Shown: positions 45,101 to 52,590 of the stretch, in pieces
Position numbering within the stretch: the stretch's first letter is position 1
How the letters are laid out: every line of letters starts with the position of its first letter
Source: Yeosuana aromativorans
GTDB taxonomy: Bacteria; Bacteroidota; Bacteroidia; Flavobacteriales; Flavobacteriaceae
DNA length: 64,000 nucleotides
Assembly: GCF_014646655.1 (NCBI RefSeq)
Contig: NZ_BMNR01000001.1
Location: 469,382-533,381 of the forward strand
Direction of reading: 5' to 3'
Position numbers and translations under genes: made by a program
The notes under the pieces: generated by a model
What the model saw: only the letters and a program-made list of their open reading frames with translations
Databases searched by the model: none
What the model was told of the DNA's origin: nothing

Positions 45101-46856
45101 AAGTATCAGTTCCTGCATACCAAGTTCCTGTTTGGTCTGCACCAGTCAATAAATCAAATAAATCATAGCTTGTTGGTGCACTTCCTTCGCAAAACTCTGG
45201 GAAAGTGCTCACAGGCGTTCCAGATTCTGGAGACGGTTCTACTGTTATGGTTATGGTTTCAGTATCTGAACAAGATCCATTATCGATAGTATAATTATAA
45301 GAATATGGGCTGCCAGCAACGGTAAAACTTGAAATATCTAAAGAGTTTGATATTGTTGTATTGCTTGCATCAGTCCAGGTTCCACTGTTATTATCTTGGG
45401 ATCCATCCAAAGCATTAAACAAATCAAATGGAGAATTGTCTAATAAATCATTTTCACAGAAAACTTGGTTGACCGCATTTCCTGCATTAGGATCTGGTAA
45501 AACAACTACTTGAACAGTAGTTGATTCTTCAGGACAAGGATTTGGTGATAAATTCTGAGTATAGGTGAAATTATAAGTACCAATGCCAAGTGCGGACACA
45601 TCAATAGGTGATGTAACAACAGGATCTGTACTTAGTGTCCCTTGGGTCCATTGTCCATTGGCATCTTCATTATCAATTAATGAAAATAAATCAAATGAAG
45701 TTGGCGCAGTTGACTCACAATAAGTTGCAGGATTTGATGCCGATGGTGTCCCTGAAGTAAATGTTTGGTAAATAGTAATCGACACATTTGAACTGCTTTC
45801 GGGACAAGCTCCATTGGATGGAACCGTATATGTAAAGGTATAAACACCTGCAGTAGTTAAAGTAGAAATATTAACAGTTCCCTGATATCCATTGGTTGTC
45901 GCTAAAGGACCTGACCAAGTTCCTGTTATATCTGGTGTTCCTCCTAATTCATTAAACAAATCAAAGGCACTTGTAGGTACACTATCTGAACAATAATCTA
46001 AACTTGCTGAAGTTCCTGGATCATTAGGATCATCAATGATAACTGTAACAGGAATTGCATGACTATCACAAAACACATCATCAATTTGAACATAATACGT
46101 GTTACCATCAATTAATGGGGTAGATAATGGCAATGCTGGAGGAATTGGATTTCCACCACCATCAACATTTTGATACCAGCTAACAGAAGATGATGTCCCT
46201 GTGTCTAAATCGCCTATAGTTGCATTGGCATCAGAACAGAATAGCTGTGGACTTGTTGGTGTTGGGTCGGCCGGTGAGCTAAAAATAGCTGTGGTTCCAA
46301 TCTCTATCTGACTTTTACATCCTAGATTATCAACAAAAACTATAAAATAGTTGTTGGCTCCAGAAGGTAAAGGGTCTGAATTACTCGCCAAACTTGTTAA
46401 ATTATAATCATTATAAACTTCAACTGAACCTCCAGGTGGAATGCTGCTAAACAAAGCATCATTAATATAGGTCTGAACTGTAGGATTCTCATTACTGCAA
46501 TAAATGGCGTCTAAGTTTTGACCAGATTTGTTAACCTGAAAGTCTACCACTATAGAACCTCTTGTTGCACAAGAACCGGCATTGTCGTCAGCATAAAAAG
46601 TTCCCTCATAAACTAATTGGGAAGGACTCATTGCACTACCTCCGGTTAAAGAATTATACCAGACAATACCACCACCAGTATCAGTTGCATAATCATTACT
46701 TAAATCAGCAAACGTGTAACCAGATGCATCACAAATTGATGGGGTAGGATCATTAATTGTTGGGCATTGAGCATTTGCAGAAAATGCCGCCCAAATAAAT
46801 ACAAAACTATAAGTAACACAAGTTAATGCATACCTAATAAGGGATTTTGTTTTCAT
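42168..46856 (-). CDS. Gliding-type repeat adhesin with T9SS type B C-terminal domain
   Basis: A 1562-residue cell-surface protein: signal peptide (ending FSANAQ at residue 30), about 17 Ig-like beta modules of 76-92 residues, each opening with '(F/Y/V)C...' and containing SG(T/E)..W and G(T/S)Y.(F/Y)TY-type cores, and a C-terminal gliding-motility-associated domain (LPDGFSPNGDGVNDTF, FEIEIFNRYGTVVYKG, LPVGVYFYIFNY; residues about 1465-1562). The last is the type B sorting signal that sends proteins through the T9SS without proteolytic lipid anchoring by the type A path. Resembles SprB-class adhesins, though far shorter than SprB. Modules 641-728 and 818-904 are nearly identical. First gene of an operon with SprF and a PorE-like protein. 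Confidence 0.92.
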   Translation of the reverse strand: MKTKSLIRYALTCVTYSFVFIWAAFSANAQCPTINDPTPSICDASGYTFADLSNDYATDTGGGIVWYNSLTGGSAMSPSQLVYEGTFYADDNAGSCATRGSIVVDFQVNKSGQNLDAIYCSNENPTVQTYINDALFSSIPPGGSVEVYNDYNLTSLASNSDPLPSGANNYFIVFVDNLGCKSQIEIGTTAIFSSPADPTPTSPQLFCSDANATIGDLDTGTSSSVSWYQNVDGGGNPIPPALPLSTPLIDGNTYYVQIDDVFCDSHAIPVTVIIDDPNDPGTSASLDYCSDSVPTSAFDLFNELGGTPDITGTWSGPLATTNGYQGTVNISTLTTAGVYTFTYTVPSNGACPESSSNVSITIYQTFTSGTPSASNPATYCESTAPTSFDLFSLIDNEDANGQWTQGTLSTDPVVTSPIDVSALGIGTYNFTYTQNLSPNPCPEESTTVQVVVLPDPNAGNAVNQVFCENDLLDNSPFDLFNALDGSQDNNSGTWTDASNTTISNSLDISSFTVAGSPYSYNYTIDNGSCSDTETITITVEPSPESGTPVSTFPEFCEGSAPTSYDLFDLLTGADQTGTWYAGTDTSGSTVTNPIDLSGLIAGTYNFTYDVDAIGSCDDVLVTVSVTINPLPNTGIPSPATFCENDLAANSPLDLFAQLSGEDSGGTWTDDNTTGALTGSDVDLTALTIGTYNFTYSITDVNGCSNSSTVVVTVEDAPDSGNALAPFEVCEENVTANSPFDLFALLDGTQDMNGTWYAGPDTSGATVTNPIDISGLTSGTYNYTYSVPDIGSCSDVDVTVQIIVNPQPNTGTPTTAVFCENDLVANSPLDLFGQLSGEDSGGTWTDDDSTGALSGSDVDLSTLTIGSYHFTYSITDVNGCSNSSTVVVTVEDAPESGTANAPMEFCMASITTGQTVDLFDLLTGEDQTGTWSDDDSTGALNGNLVTIDGLTSGTYNFTYDVAAIGSCDDVLVTVSIVINDTPAPTASTPQEVCDSATISDLSATGTSIQWYDEASGGSPLAGTASLVDGETYYATQTDAISGCESSTRFEVIAIIHQTPNAGNPLPISVCSSDSAVDLNTGLDGTQDTGGVWQDTDATGALTGNIFDATAVTPGTYQFTYYVAASAPCSDDSTIITVIVEAPLNAGTDATLDVCSNNGTTDLFSLLGSADSGGTWSPAMASGTGVFDPLVDASGTYTYTLTNACGTFTSNVDVTVTQAPNAGSDNAVSICVIDGNVDLATFLSADAQSGGTWSPVLASGTSMFDPTVDTSGIYTYTVTAVSPCSPDSSAQITVTVNDSSAPTIVDASPEFCMVDNPTVADLDATITASGTVTWYTDSTLATALSSTDALTDGEDYFATQTNSSGCESSQSVQVDVTIHDTPTPTLSNSNLELCINDSPTIMDLTLNISEYDSNQNNVVWYDSATNGSTVSSGTALVNAATYYAALYDATTGCESSIRLAVTPDLTSCGKIALPDGFSPNGDGVNDTFDYNNLDILYPNFEIEIFNRYGTVVYKGTASSPRFDGTSNQSGSLGNGKLPVGVYFYIFNYNDGQNKPKQGRLYLSR
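43963..45188 (-). repeat. Near-identical Ig-like module repeats within the adhesin gene
   Basis: The segment encodes residues 557-965. Two modules (about 641-728 and 818-904, offset 177 residues or 531 bases) share long stretches such as LSGEDSGGTWTDD and SITDVNGCSNSSTVVVTVED, alternating with a second module type that has GTWYAG.DTSG. The DNA copies differ at many silent positions although the protein is nearly the same, so the duplication is not recent, or selection holds the protein constant. Confidence 0.8.
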
Positions 46857-47014
46857 AGATTTGGTTTATTAGTTATGTTAGTTTTTATGCAAAAAATCAC
46901 AATTACAAGTCATTATAATTTCAGACATTTTTTCTAACAGAGCGCAATTTAACGATTTTTTTTGTATTTCATCGATTTTTTTAAATTTTTTTCGAAAATA
47001 CTTACAAGGCATAA

Positions 47015-47048
47015 AAAAAGAGCCCATTTTTTTAAATGGGCTCTTTTT
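47015..47048 (-). terminator. Strong terminator of the ACIII-oxidase operon
   Basis: A perfect 15-bp stem (AAAAAGAGCCCATTT with AAATGGGCTCTTTTT) and a 4-base loop; on the minus strand it continues into a run of seven Ts. It lies 19 bases after the ctaD stop. The remaining bases between here and the adhesin start (46857-47014) are AT-rich and show no other feature I can support. Confidence 0.92.
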
Positions 47049-47067
47049 ATATAAGGTGTATTTTTAT

Positions 47068-48858
47068 TTAATGCTGAAGCTCTTCTTCTCCTTCTTTTAA
47101 AGGAATGTTTTGAGGTACAAAGTCATCTTCATGTCCAGGCTTACTATAGTCATAAGACCAACGATATACATGCGGAATTTCTCCTGGCCAGTTGCCATGA
47201 ATATGTTTAACAGGTGCAGTCCATTCCAGTGTTGTTGACTTCCAAGGATTTTGAGGTGCTTTCTTCCCAAAGAAAATACTGCTAAAAAAGTTATATAAAT
47301 AAATAATTTGAACAGCTCCACCAATCAAAGCAAATATGGTAATTATAACATTCACATTAGCTAAATCGTCAAATAGCGGAAAATTTGTGTTGGTATAATA
47401 ACGTCTTGGTAAACCTGCCATTCCAATAAAATGCATAGGAAAGAATACACCGTACGCACATATTGCTGTTACCCAGAAATGAATATAACCCAAGTTCTTA
47501 TTCAACATGCGACCAAACATCTTAGGATACCAATGATAAATTCCTGCAAACATACCGTAAAGAGCCGATATACCCATTACTAAATGGAAGTGAGCTACTA
47601 CAAAGTATGTATCATGTACATTAATATCTAAAGCACTATCACCAAGTATAATTCCTGTTAAACCACCTGTGATAAATGTTGATACAAAACCAATAGCAAA
47701 CAACATGGCCGGGTTCATTTGTAAATTTCCTTTCCATAAGGTTGTAATCCAGTTAAACGCTTTTACAGCTGAAGGAATGGCAATCAACAAGGTTGTGAAT
47801 GTAAATACAGATCCTAGGAATGGATTCATACCTGACACAAACATGTGGTGACCCCAAACTATTGTTGATAAAAAGGCAATGGCCAAAATGGAAGCTATCA
47901 TGGCGCGATAGCCAAAAATTGGTTTACGAGAGTTTGTTGCCATAATCTCTGACACCAATCCCATTGCTGGCAAAATAACAATGTAAACCTCTGGATGGCC
48001 TAAGAACCAGAATAAATGCTCGAACAATACAGGTGAACCACCATGATAATGTAATACTTCACCTTGAATAAATATATCTGATAAGAAGAATGAGGTTCCA
48101 AAACTTCTATCCATGATCAATAATAGGGCCGCCGATAATAAAACCGGGAATGAAATGACTCCAATGACTGCTGTGATAAAGAACGTCCAGATAGTTAATG
48201 GAAGTCTTGTCATAGACATGCCTTTAGTACGTAAGTTTAAAACCGTAACAATATAGTTTAACGATCCCATTAGTGATGATGCAATGAAAATAGCCATAGA
48301 GACTAACCACAAAGTCATTCCTAAACCTGAACCACCTTGAGCCATTGGTAAGGCGCTTAAAGGAGGATAAATGGTCCATCCAGCAGCGGCTGGTCCGGCC
48401 TCAACAAACAATGAGATAACCATGACAACACTTGATAAGAAAAACAACCAATAGGAAATCATGTTTAAAAATCCTGATGCCATATCACGTGCACCAATTT
48501 GCAACGGTATTAATAAGTTACTAAAAGTACCACTCAATCCGGCTGTTAGCACAAAGAAAACCATTATGGTTCCATGTATGGTTACCAATGCTAAATAAAT
48601 ATCCGAACTCATAACACCATCTGGTGCCCATTTGCCCAATACGGCTTCAAACAGAACATTAGGTTGCTCTGGCCATGCTAATTGCATACGGAACATCATA
48701 GACATAAATACACCTATAACTCCCATGATAGTACCGGTAATAAGGTACTGCTTAGCAATCATCTTATGATCCTGACTAAAGATATATTTAGTTACAAAGG
48801 TTTCTTTGTGATGATGTCCGTGGTCTTCGTGAGCGTGAGTATCTTCGTGTGCTGACAT
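47068..48858 (-). CDS. ctaD: Cytochrome c oxidase subunit I (aa3 type)
   Basis: A 596-residue, 12-helix heme-copper oxidase core. Visible features: heme a ligand region near MVFFVLTAGLSGTFSN, HPEVYIVILPAMGLVSEI (the cross-linked His-Tyr, CuB ligand and the XGHPEV form of type A1), VWGHHMFVSG (CuB histidines) and VAHFHLVMG (heme ligands). It reduces O2 to water while pumping protons in the inner membrane. The N-terminus is strikingly His-rich (HEDTHAHEDHGHHH). Last of eight genes in the ACIII operon, 29 bases after subunit II and 19 bases before the terminator. Confidence 0.97.
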   Translation of the reverse strand: MSAHEDTHAHEDHGHHHKETFVTKYIFSQDHKMIAKQYLITGTIMGVIGVFMSMMFRMQLAWPEQPNVLFEAVLGKWAPDGVMSSDIYLALVTIHGTIMVFFVLTAGLSGTFSNLLIPLQIGARDMASGFLNMISYWLFFLSSVVMVISLFVEAGPAAAGWTIYPPLSALPMAQGGSGLGMTLWLVSMAIFIASSLMGSLNYIVTVLNLRTKGMSMTRLPLTIWTFFITAVIGVISFPVLLSAALLLIMDRSFGTSFFLSDIFIQGEVLHYHGGSPVLFEHLFWFLGHPEVYIVILPAMGLVSEIMATNSRKPIFGYRAMIASILAIAFLSTIVWGHHMFVSGMNPFLGSVFTFTTLLIAIPSAVKAFNWITTLWKGNLQMNPAMLFAIGFVSTFITGGLTGIILGDSALDINVHDTYFVVAHFHLVMGISALYGMFAGIYHWYPKMFGRMLNKNLGYIHFWVTAICAYGVFFPMHFIGMAGLPRRYYTNTNFPLFDDLANVNVIITIFALIGGAVQIIYLYNFFSSIFFGKKAPQNPWKSTTLEWTAPVKHIHGNWPGEIPHVYRWSYDYSKPGHEDDFVPQNIPLKEGEEELQH

Positions 48859-48887
48859 AATCTTATATCGTATTTATCTTTTTAAAT

Positions 48888-49955
48888 TTAATTAATTAGA
48901 GAGTTTTTGAAAACTTTTTGTTCCTTCATCCAAGCATCAAATTCTTCTTGACTTTCAACTACTATTTTCATTTGCATATTGTAATGTGATTTACCACAAA
49001 TTTTATTACATAATAGTAAGTAGTTAAATTCATAGCGATCTAAAGGTTGTTCTCCTTTTGCTACTAATTCTTTACTTTTTTCAACTCTAATTTCATTAAT
49101 ATGAGCAACTTTTTCTTGTATTTCTGGTCTTTGGCGCATTTCAGCAGTTGTTACTGTTGGCGTAAAACCAAATTGGGTAATCATACCAGGAACACAGTTC
49201 ATTTGAGCCCTAAAATGTGGCATGTAAGCTGAGTGCAACACATCTTGCGAACGCATTTTAAATAGTATTGGTCTACCTACCGGTAAATGCAATTCTTTGG
49301 TAATGACATCATCTTGTCCATAAGGATCTGCTTCATCAATTCCCAGAACGTTTGCACGATCAATATCAATTAAACGCACATTGGATTTTCCCAAGGTATT
49401 ATCTTCACCGGCATATCGAGCTGTCCAGTTGAATTGCTGAGCATATAGCTCAATAACCATAGGGTCATCATCTTGATTGACGCCCATAATACTTATCCAA
49501 GTATTTAAACCATAAATAATGAGTCCTGCTAATACAATTACAGGTATAATTGTCCAAATAGCTTCCAATTTATTGTTATCAGCAAAAAACAATGCTTTTT
49601 TACCTTTTTCACCTTTGTATTTATAGGCAAAATAATACAGTAAAAATTGAGTGACTGTTTGTACAATGAAAATAAGCACCAAAGAGATAATCATTAAATT
49701 ATCAATTTGAGGACCATGTTCTGATGCAGAATTGGACAATAATGGCAAGTCCCCCCATTTAACGAATGACACTATTGTAATACCATAAATGAACAATAAG
49801 AAGCCCATCATTAGATATCCATTTATTTTGTTGTCCTTATCGGTGGCAACTTGTGCATTTTCTACTTTAGCTTGGGCCAGATCAAAAATCTTAACCATTT
49901 GCCAGATGGCAACTAAAATAAATACTAAAACTATAATTGTTAATAAAGCAGTCAT
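48888..49955 (-). CDS. ctaC: Cytochrome c oxidase subunit II (CuA)
   Basis: A 355-residue subunit II: N-terminal membrane helices (about 3-20, 48-68, 88-110, 138-158) and a periplasmic cupredoxin domain with an intact CuA site CNKICGKSHYNM (Cys316, Cys320, His324, Met327). An insertion of about 40 charged residues (VEKSKELVAKGEQPLDRYE) precedes that motif. It accepts electrons from a cytochrome c, here presumably the c hemes of ACIII, and passes them to heme a. No fused cytochrome c domain is present, unlike caa3 oxidases. It lies between ActF and ctaD with 30- and 29-base gaps. Confidence 0.95.
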   Translation of the reverse strand: MTALLTIIVLVFILVAIWQMVKIFDLAQAKVENAQVATDKDNKINGYLMMGFLLFIYGITIVSFVKWGDLPLLSNSASEHGPQIDNLMIISLVLIFIVQTVTQFLLYYFAYKYKGEKGKKALFFADNNKLEAIWTIIPVIVLAGLIIYGLNTWISIMGVNQDDDPMVIELYAQQFNWTARYAGEDNTLGKSNVRLIDIDRANVLGIDEADPYGQDDVITKELHLPVGRPILFKMRSQDVLHSAYMPHFRAQMNCVPGMITQFGFTPTVTTAEMRQRPEIQEKVAHINEIRVEKSKELVAKGEQPLDRYEFNYLLLCNKICGKSHYNMQMKIVVESQEEFDAWMKEQKVFKNSLIN

Positions 49956-49985
49956 TGTTATCGTTCGTCTTTATTTAAATCTTAA

Positions 49986-51356
49986 TTAATAATGGTAATG
50001 TTCACTTTCCTTAATAAAAGGGTTTCCTTCAGGACGTAAGTTTACTTTTGAAAGACCTGTTCCTACAACATAAATAAACAGTCCTAAGAAAAAGGCTATA
50101 CTTGCTATTTCAGTAATTCCAAAAGAGTAATTAACCCCAACTGTAGATGGCATTACCAATAAGTATATATCAATATAATGTCCTACTAAAATGGCTATTC
50201 CGGCAATAACAATAAACCAAGGCACCCGTTTAAAGTCGCTGTTCATGAGTATCAATATTGGGAATACAAAATTAAGCACTAACATTCCAAAGAACAATAG
50301 GTTATATTCTTGTATACGCATGACAAAGTAAACCACTTCCTCGGGCATGTTAGCGTACCAAATAAGCATGAATTGGTCAAACCATAAATACGTCCAGAAA
50401 ATACTAAAGGCAAACATGAATTTTCCCAAATCGTGCAAATGGCTATCGTTTATAAAACTAACAAGGCCTTTGCTTTTTAGGTATATGGTCACTAATGCTA
50501 TAACTGTTATGGCAGACACAAACATACTGGCAAAAACATACCAAGCAAATAAGGTACTATACCAATGTGGTGTCATGGACATAAACCAATCCCAAGACAT
50601 TAACGATTCTGTAATGATAAAAAATATTAAGAAAAATACGGATATCTTGAAGTTTTTGCGGTATGGGTTTAAATCTGTAGCCGACTCGTTCAAAGAGTTT
50701 TTTCTAGAGAAATAACGGTATAAGTTCCATCCTAACAAGTATACTATGGCCCTGATTACAAAGAACGGAAAATTAAGGAATCCTGATTTTCCTTGTAAAA
50801 TTTTATCTTCGGCAACCAACTCGTGATTTTGCCAAGGATAAAAATGAGTGCCTGCTAAGATAACAAGTAAGACAACTATAATTGAACCTGGCAGTAAATA
50901 GGAAGTAATCCCTTCCATTACCCTAAACAGTACAGGAGACCAACCAGCTTGTGCTGCATATTGTATGGCATAAAATACCAAGGCTCCTAAAGCTATCATA
51001 AAAAAGAAAAACGCTGAAACTAATGTAGCAGACCATGGTTTGGTTTGCAATTGATGTAAAACATGTTCTAAATGGTTACCATGATGTTCTTGGTCCATTT
51101 GTGCCTCATGCTGTTCCATTGCTGCTGCTGCATAACCTTCTTCGCCTCGGGCTTGATCTACAAATGCTTCTTTATGCGTCTCGTCGTTTTCAGATAAGGC
51201 TGATTCACCCTCGTGGTGGCTATTTTGAGCCGCCAAAATTTCCTTTACATCGTCAACCGTTTTCGGTGTATTTAAAAACCCATAAGTTAAGCCTACAAGT
51301 CCTAACACCATAAGAACGATAGAAAATAATTTTAATTTACCAGATAGCTTGTACAT
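49986..51356 (-). CDS. actF: ACIII subunit ActF (quinol:cytochrome c oxidoreductase membrane subunit)
   Basis: A 456-residue membrane protein of about ten helices, the ActF/NrfD-like membrane subunit that in ACIII is homologous to ActC. Helices end with W-rich cores such as ESLMSWDWFMSMTPHWYSTLFAWYVF and GHYIDIYLLVMP. A hydrophilic loop after the first helix (about residues 38-103) is rich in His and Glu (NSHHEGE, EHHGNHLEHVLH). Its role is structural or in proton transfer rather than quinone binding in current models. It follows ActE by a 121-base gap, the largest within the operon. Confidence 0.92.
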   Translation of the reverse strand: MYKLSGKLKLFSIVLMVLGLVGLTYGFLNTPKTVDDVKEILAAQNSHHEGESALSENDETHKEAFVDQARGEEGYAAAAMEQHEAQMDQEHHGNHLEHVLHQLQTKPWSATLVSAFFFFMIALGALVFYAIQYAAQAGWSPVLFRVMEGITSYLLPGSIIVVLLVILAGTHFYPWQNHELVAEDKILQGKSGFLNFPFFVIRAIVYLLGWNLYRYFSRKNSLNESATDLNPYRKNFKISVFFLIFFIITESLMSWDWFMSMTPHWYSTLFAWYVFASMFVSAITVIALVTIYLKSKGLVSFINDSHLHDLGKFMFAFSIFWTYLWFDQFMLIWYANMPEEVVYFVMRIQEYNLLFFGMLVLNFVFPILILMNSDFKRVPWFIVIAGIAILVGHYIDIYLLVMPSTVGVNYSFGITEIASIAFFLGLFIYVVGTGLSKVNLRPEGNPFIKESEHYHY

Positions 51357-51477
51357 ACTAAAAATATATAATGCAGGTTATTTCTTTATTCTTTTGAAAC
51401 ATCTTTTTAAACCCTCTTTTAATGAGTTGTTTTATGCAATGTTTCGTTATTAGTTATCAATTTCAATTATTAAAAGG

Positions 51478-52053
51478 CTACTTAGCCGATCCTTCAAGCT
51501 TTTGTTTTAAATCCAACACATAGGATACAACTTCCCAACGTTCTTTTTCACTAAGCTGATTTTTGTAAGATCCCATGGCATTTTTGCCGTAGTATATCAC
51601 ATGATAAATACTTCCTTCTGTGATTGCTCTTGCAGGATCATCATATCTTGGAACACCTAAGATTTTTTCTCGCTTTACCAAGTTTCCTTGTCCGTCACCT
51701 TTTACACCATGGCATATTGCACAGTAGATATCAAAAAGTACTTTAGTTTTTTCCAAATCAACTTGAGTTGAATCCAGTGGACTTTTCAATGTTTCTTTAG
51801 CTAAGTTGTATCCCTCAGTAGTGTTTTCATATTCAAATAGGCTATGGCCCCTTGCTATGGTCCCTTCTGGAGACACTTGCGCTTCAATACCGTTGGCAAA
51901 TGCTTTTGATTCACTATATGCTTCATACCCAACTGGGGCATACATATTTGGCATGTACTGATAGTTAGGCACAGAGTCTTTTTTGCAAGATGCAAAAGAC
52001 GTTAAAATAACTGTCAATACTAATATTTTAATTAAGCTTTTCATAGTATTCAT
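51478..52053 (-). CDS. actE: ACIII monoheme cytochrome c subunit ActE
   Basis: A 191-residue lipoprotein cytochrome c: lipobox TSFASC (Cys23), heme c site CAICH (Cys111, Cys114, His115) and a probable Met ligand in GKNAMGSY. It is one of the c-type heme carriers of alternative complex III, passing electrons towards the oxidase. The ATG at 52053 overlaps the ActD stop by one base; an ATG at 52044 is also possible and gives the same signal peptide. The protein ends in a helix-rich C-terminus (KQKLEGSAK). Confidence 0.93.
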   Translation of the reverse strand: MNTMKSLIKILVLTVILTSFASCKKDSVPNYQYMPNMYAPVGYEAYSESKAFANGIEAQVSPEGTIARGHSLFEYENTTEGYNLAKETLKSPLDSTQVDLEKTKVLFDIYCAICHGVKGDGQGNLVKREKILGVPRYDDPARAITEGSIYHVIYYGKNAMGSYKNQLSEKERWEVVSYVLDLKQKLEGSAK

Positions 52054-52586
52054 TAATGGGCTTTATCAACTAAATTAACTTCTACGGCTCCTGTCCCGTT
52101 AAGCAACTTTAACAGTTCGCTTTCATTTCCATCTACAGCTACTTCCATTAAGAAGTGGTCGTCTGTTGTTCTTGGATCTGGATTTTGTGGCTTTCTAAAT
52201 GGCCATATTTTACTTCTTAGATAAAATGTGATAACCATTAAATGGGCCGCGAAAAATACCGTCAATTCAAACATAATAGGAATAAAAGCTGGCATGTTGT
52301 GAAAATAGCTAAAACTTGGCTTTCCACCTATATTTTGTGGCCAATCCTCAATCATCATATAGTTCATCATCAAGATAGCCACGGTAAGACCTGTTAATCC
52401 ATATAGAAAAGAGGCAATGGCAATACGTGTTGGAGCTAACCCCATGGCTTTGTCCAATCCATGTACAGGAAAAGGTGTAAAGACCTCTTCAATATGATAT
52501 TTTTCAGCTTTAACTTTCTTAACAGCTGACATCAATGTATCATCATCAGTATAAATAGCGTGTACAACTTTTGAAGATTCTTCCAT
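52053..52586 (-). CDS. actD: ACIII subunit ActD (DUF3341)
   Basis: A 177-residue DUF3341 protein with two central membrane helices (about residues 55-78 and 98-120) and an N-terminal cytoplasmic domain (VVHAIYTDDDTLMSAVKKVKAEKYHIEEVFTPFPVHG), as in ActD of the ACIII structure. No cofactors. It starts 4 bases after ActC and overlaps ActE by one base, so translation is coupled. Inner membrane, structural role. Confidence 0.92.
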   Translation of the reverse strand: MEESSKVVHAIYTDDDTLMSAVKKVKAEKYHIEEVFTPFPVHGLDKAMGLAPTRIAIASFLYGLTGLTVAILMMNYMMIEDWPQNIGGKPSFSYFHNMPAFIPIMFELTVFFAAHLMVITFYLRSKIWPFRKPQNPDPRTTDDHFLMEVAVDGNESELLKLLNGTGAVEVNLVDKAH

Positions 52587-52590
52587 ACTA

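Noticed and set aside
44131-45168. Open frames on the plus strand opposite the repeat adhesin
   Set aside because: They follow the repeat structure of the minus-strand gene and their predicted proteins have no recognisable features; the strong, continuous minus-strand frame explains the region.
43963-45188. Regular repeats that could suggest a CRISPR array
   Set aside because: Repeats are about 260 and 531 bases, lie within one long frame and encode Ig-like modules, with no short spacers.
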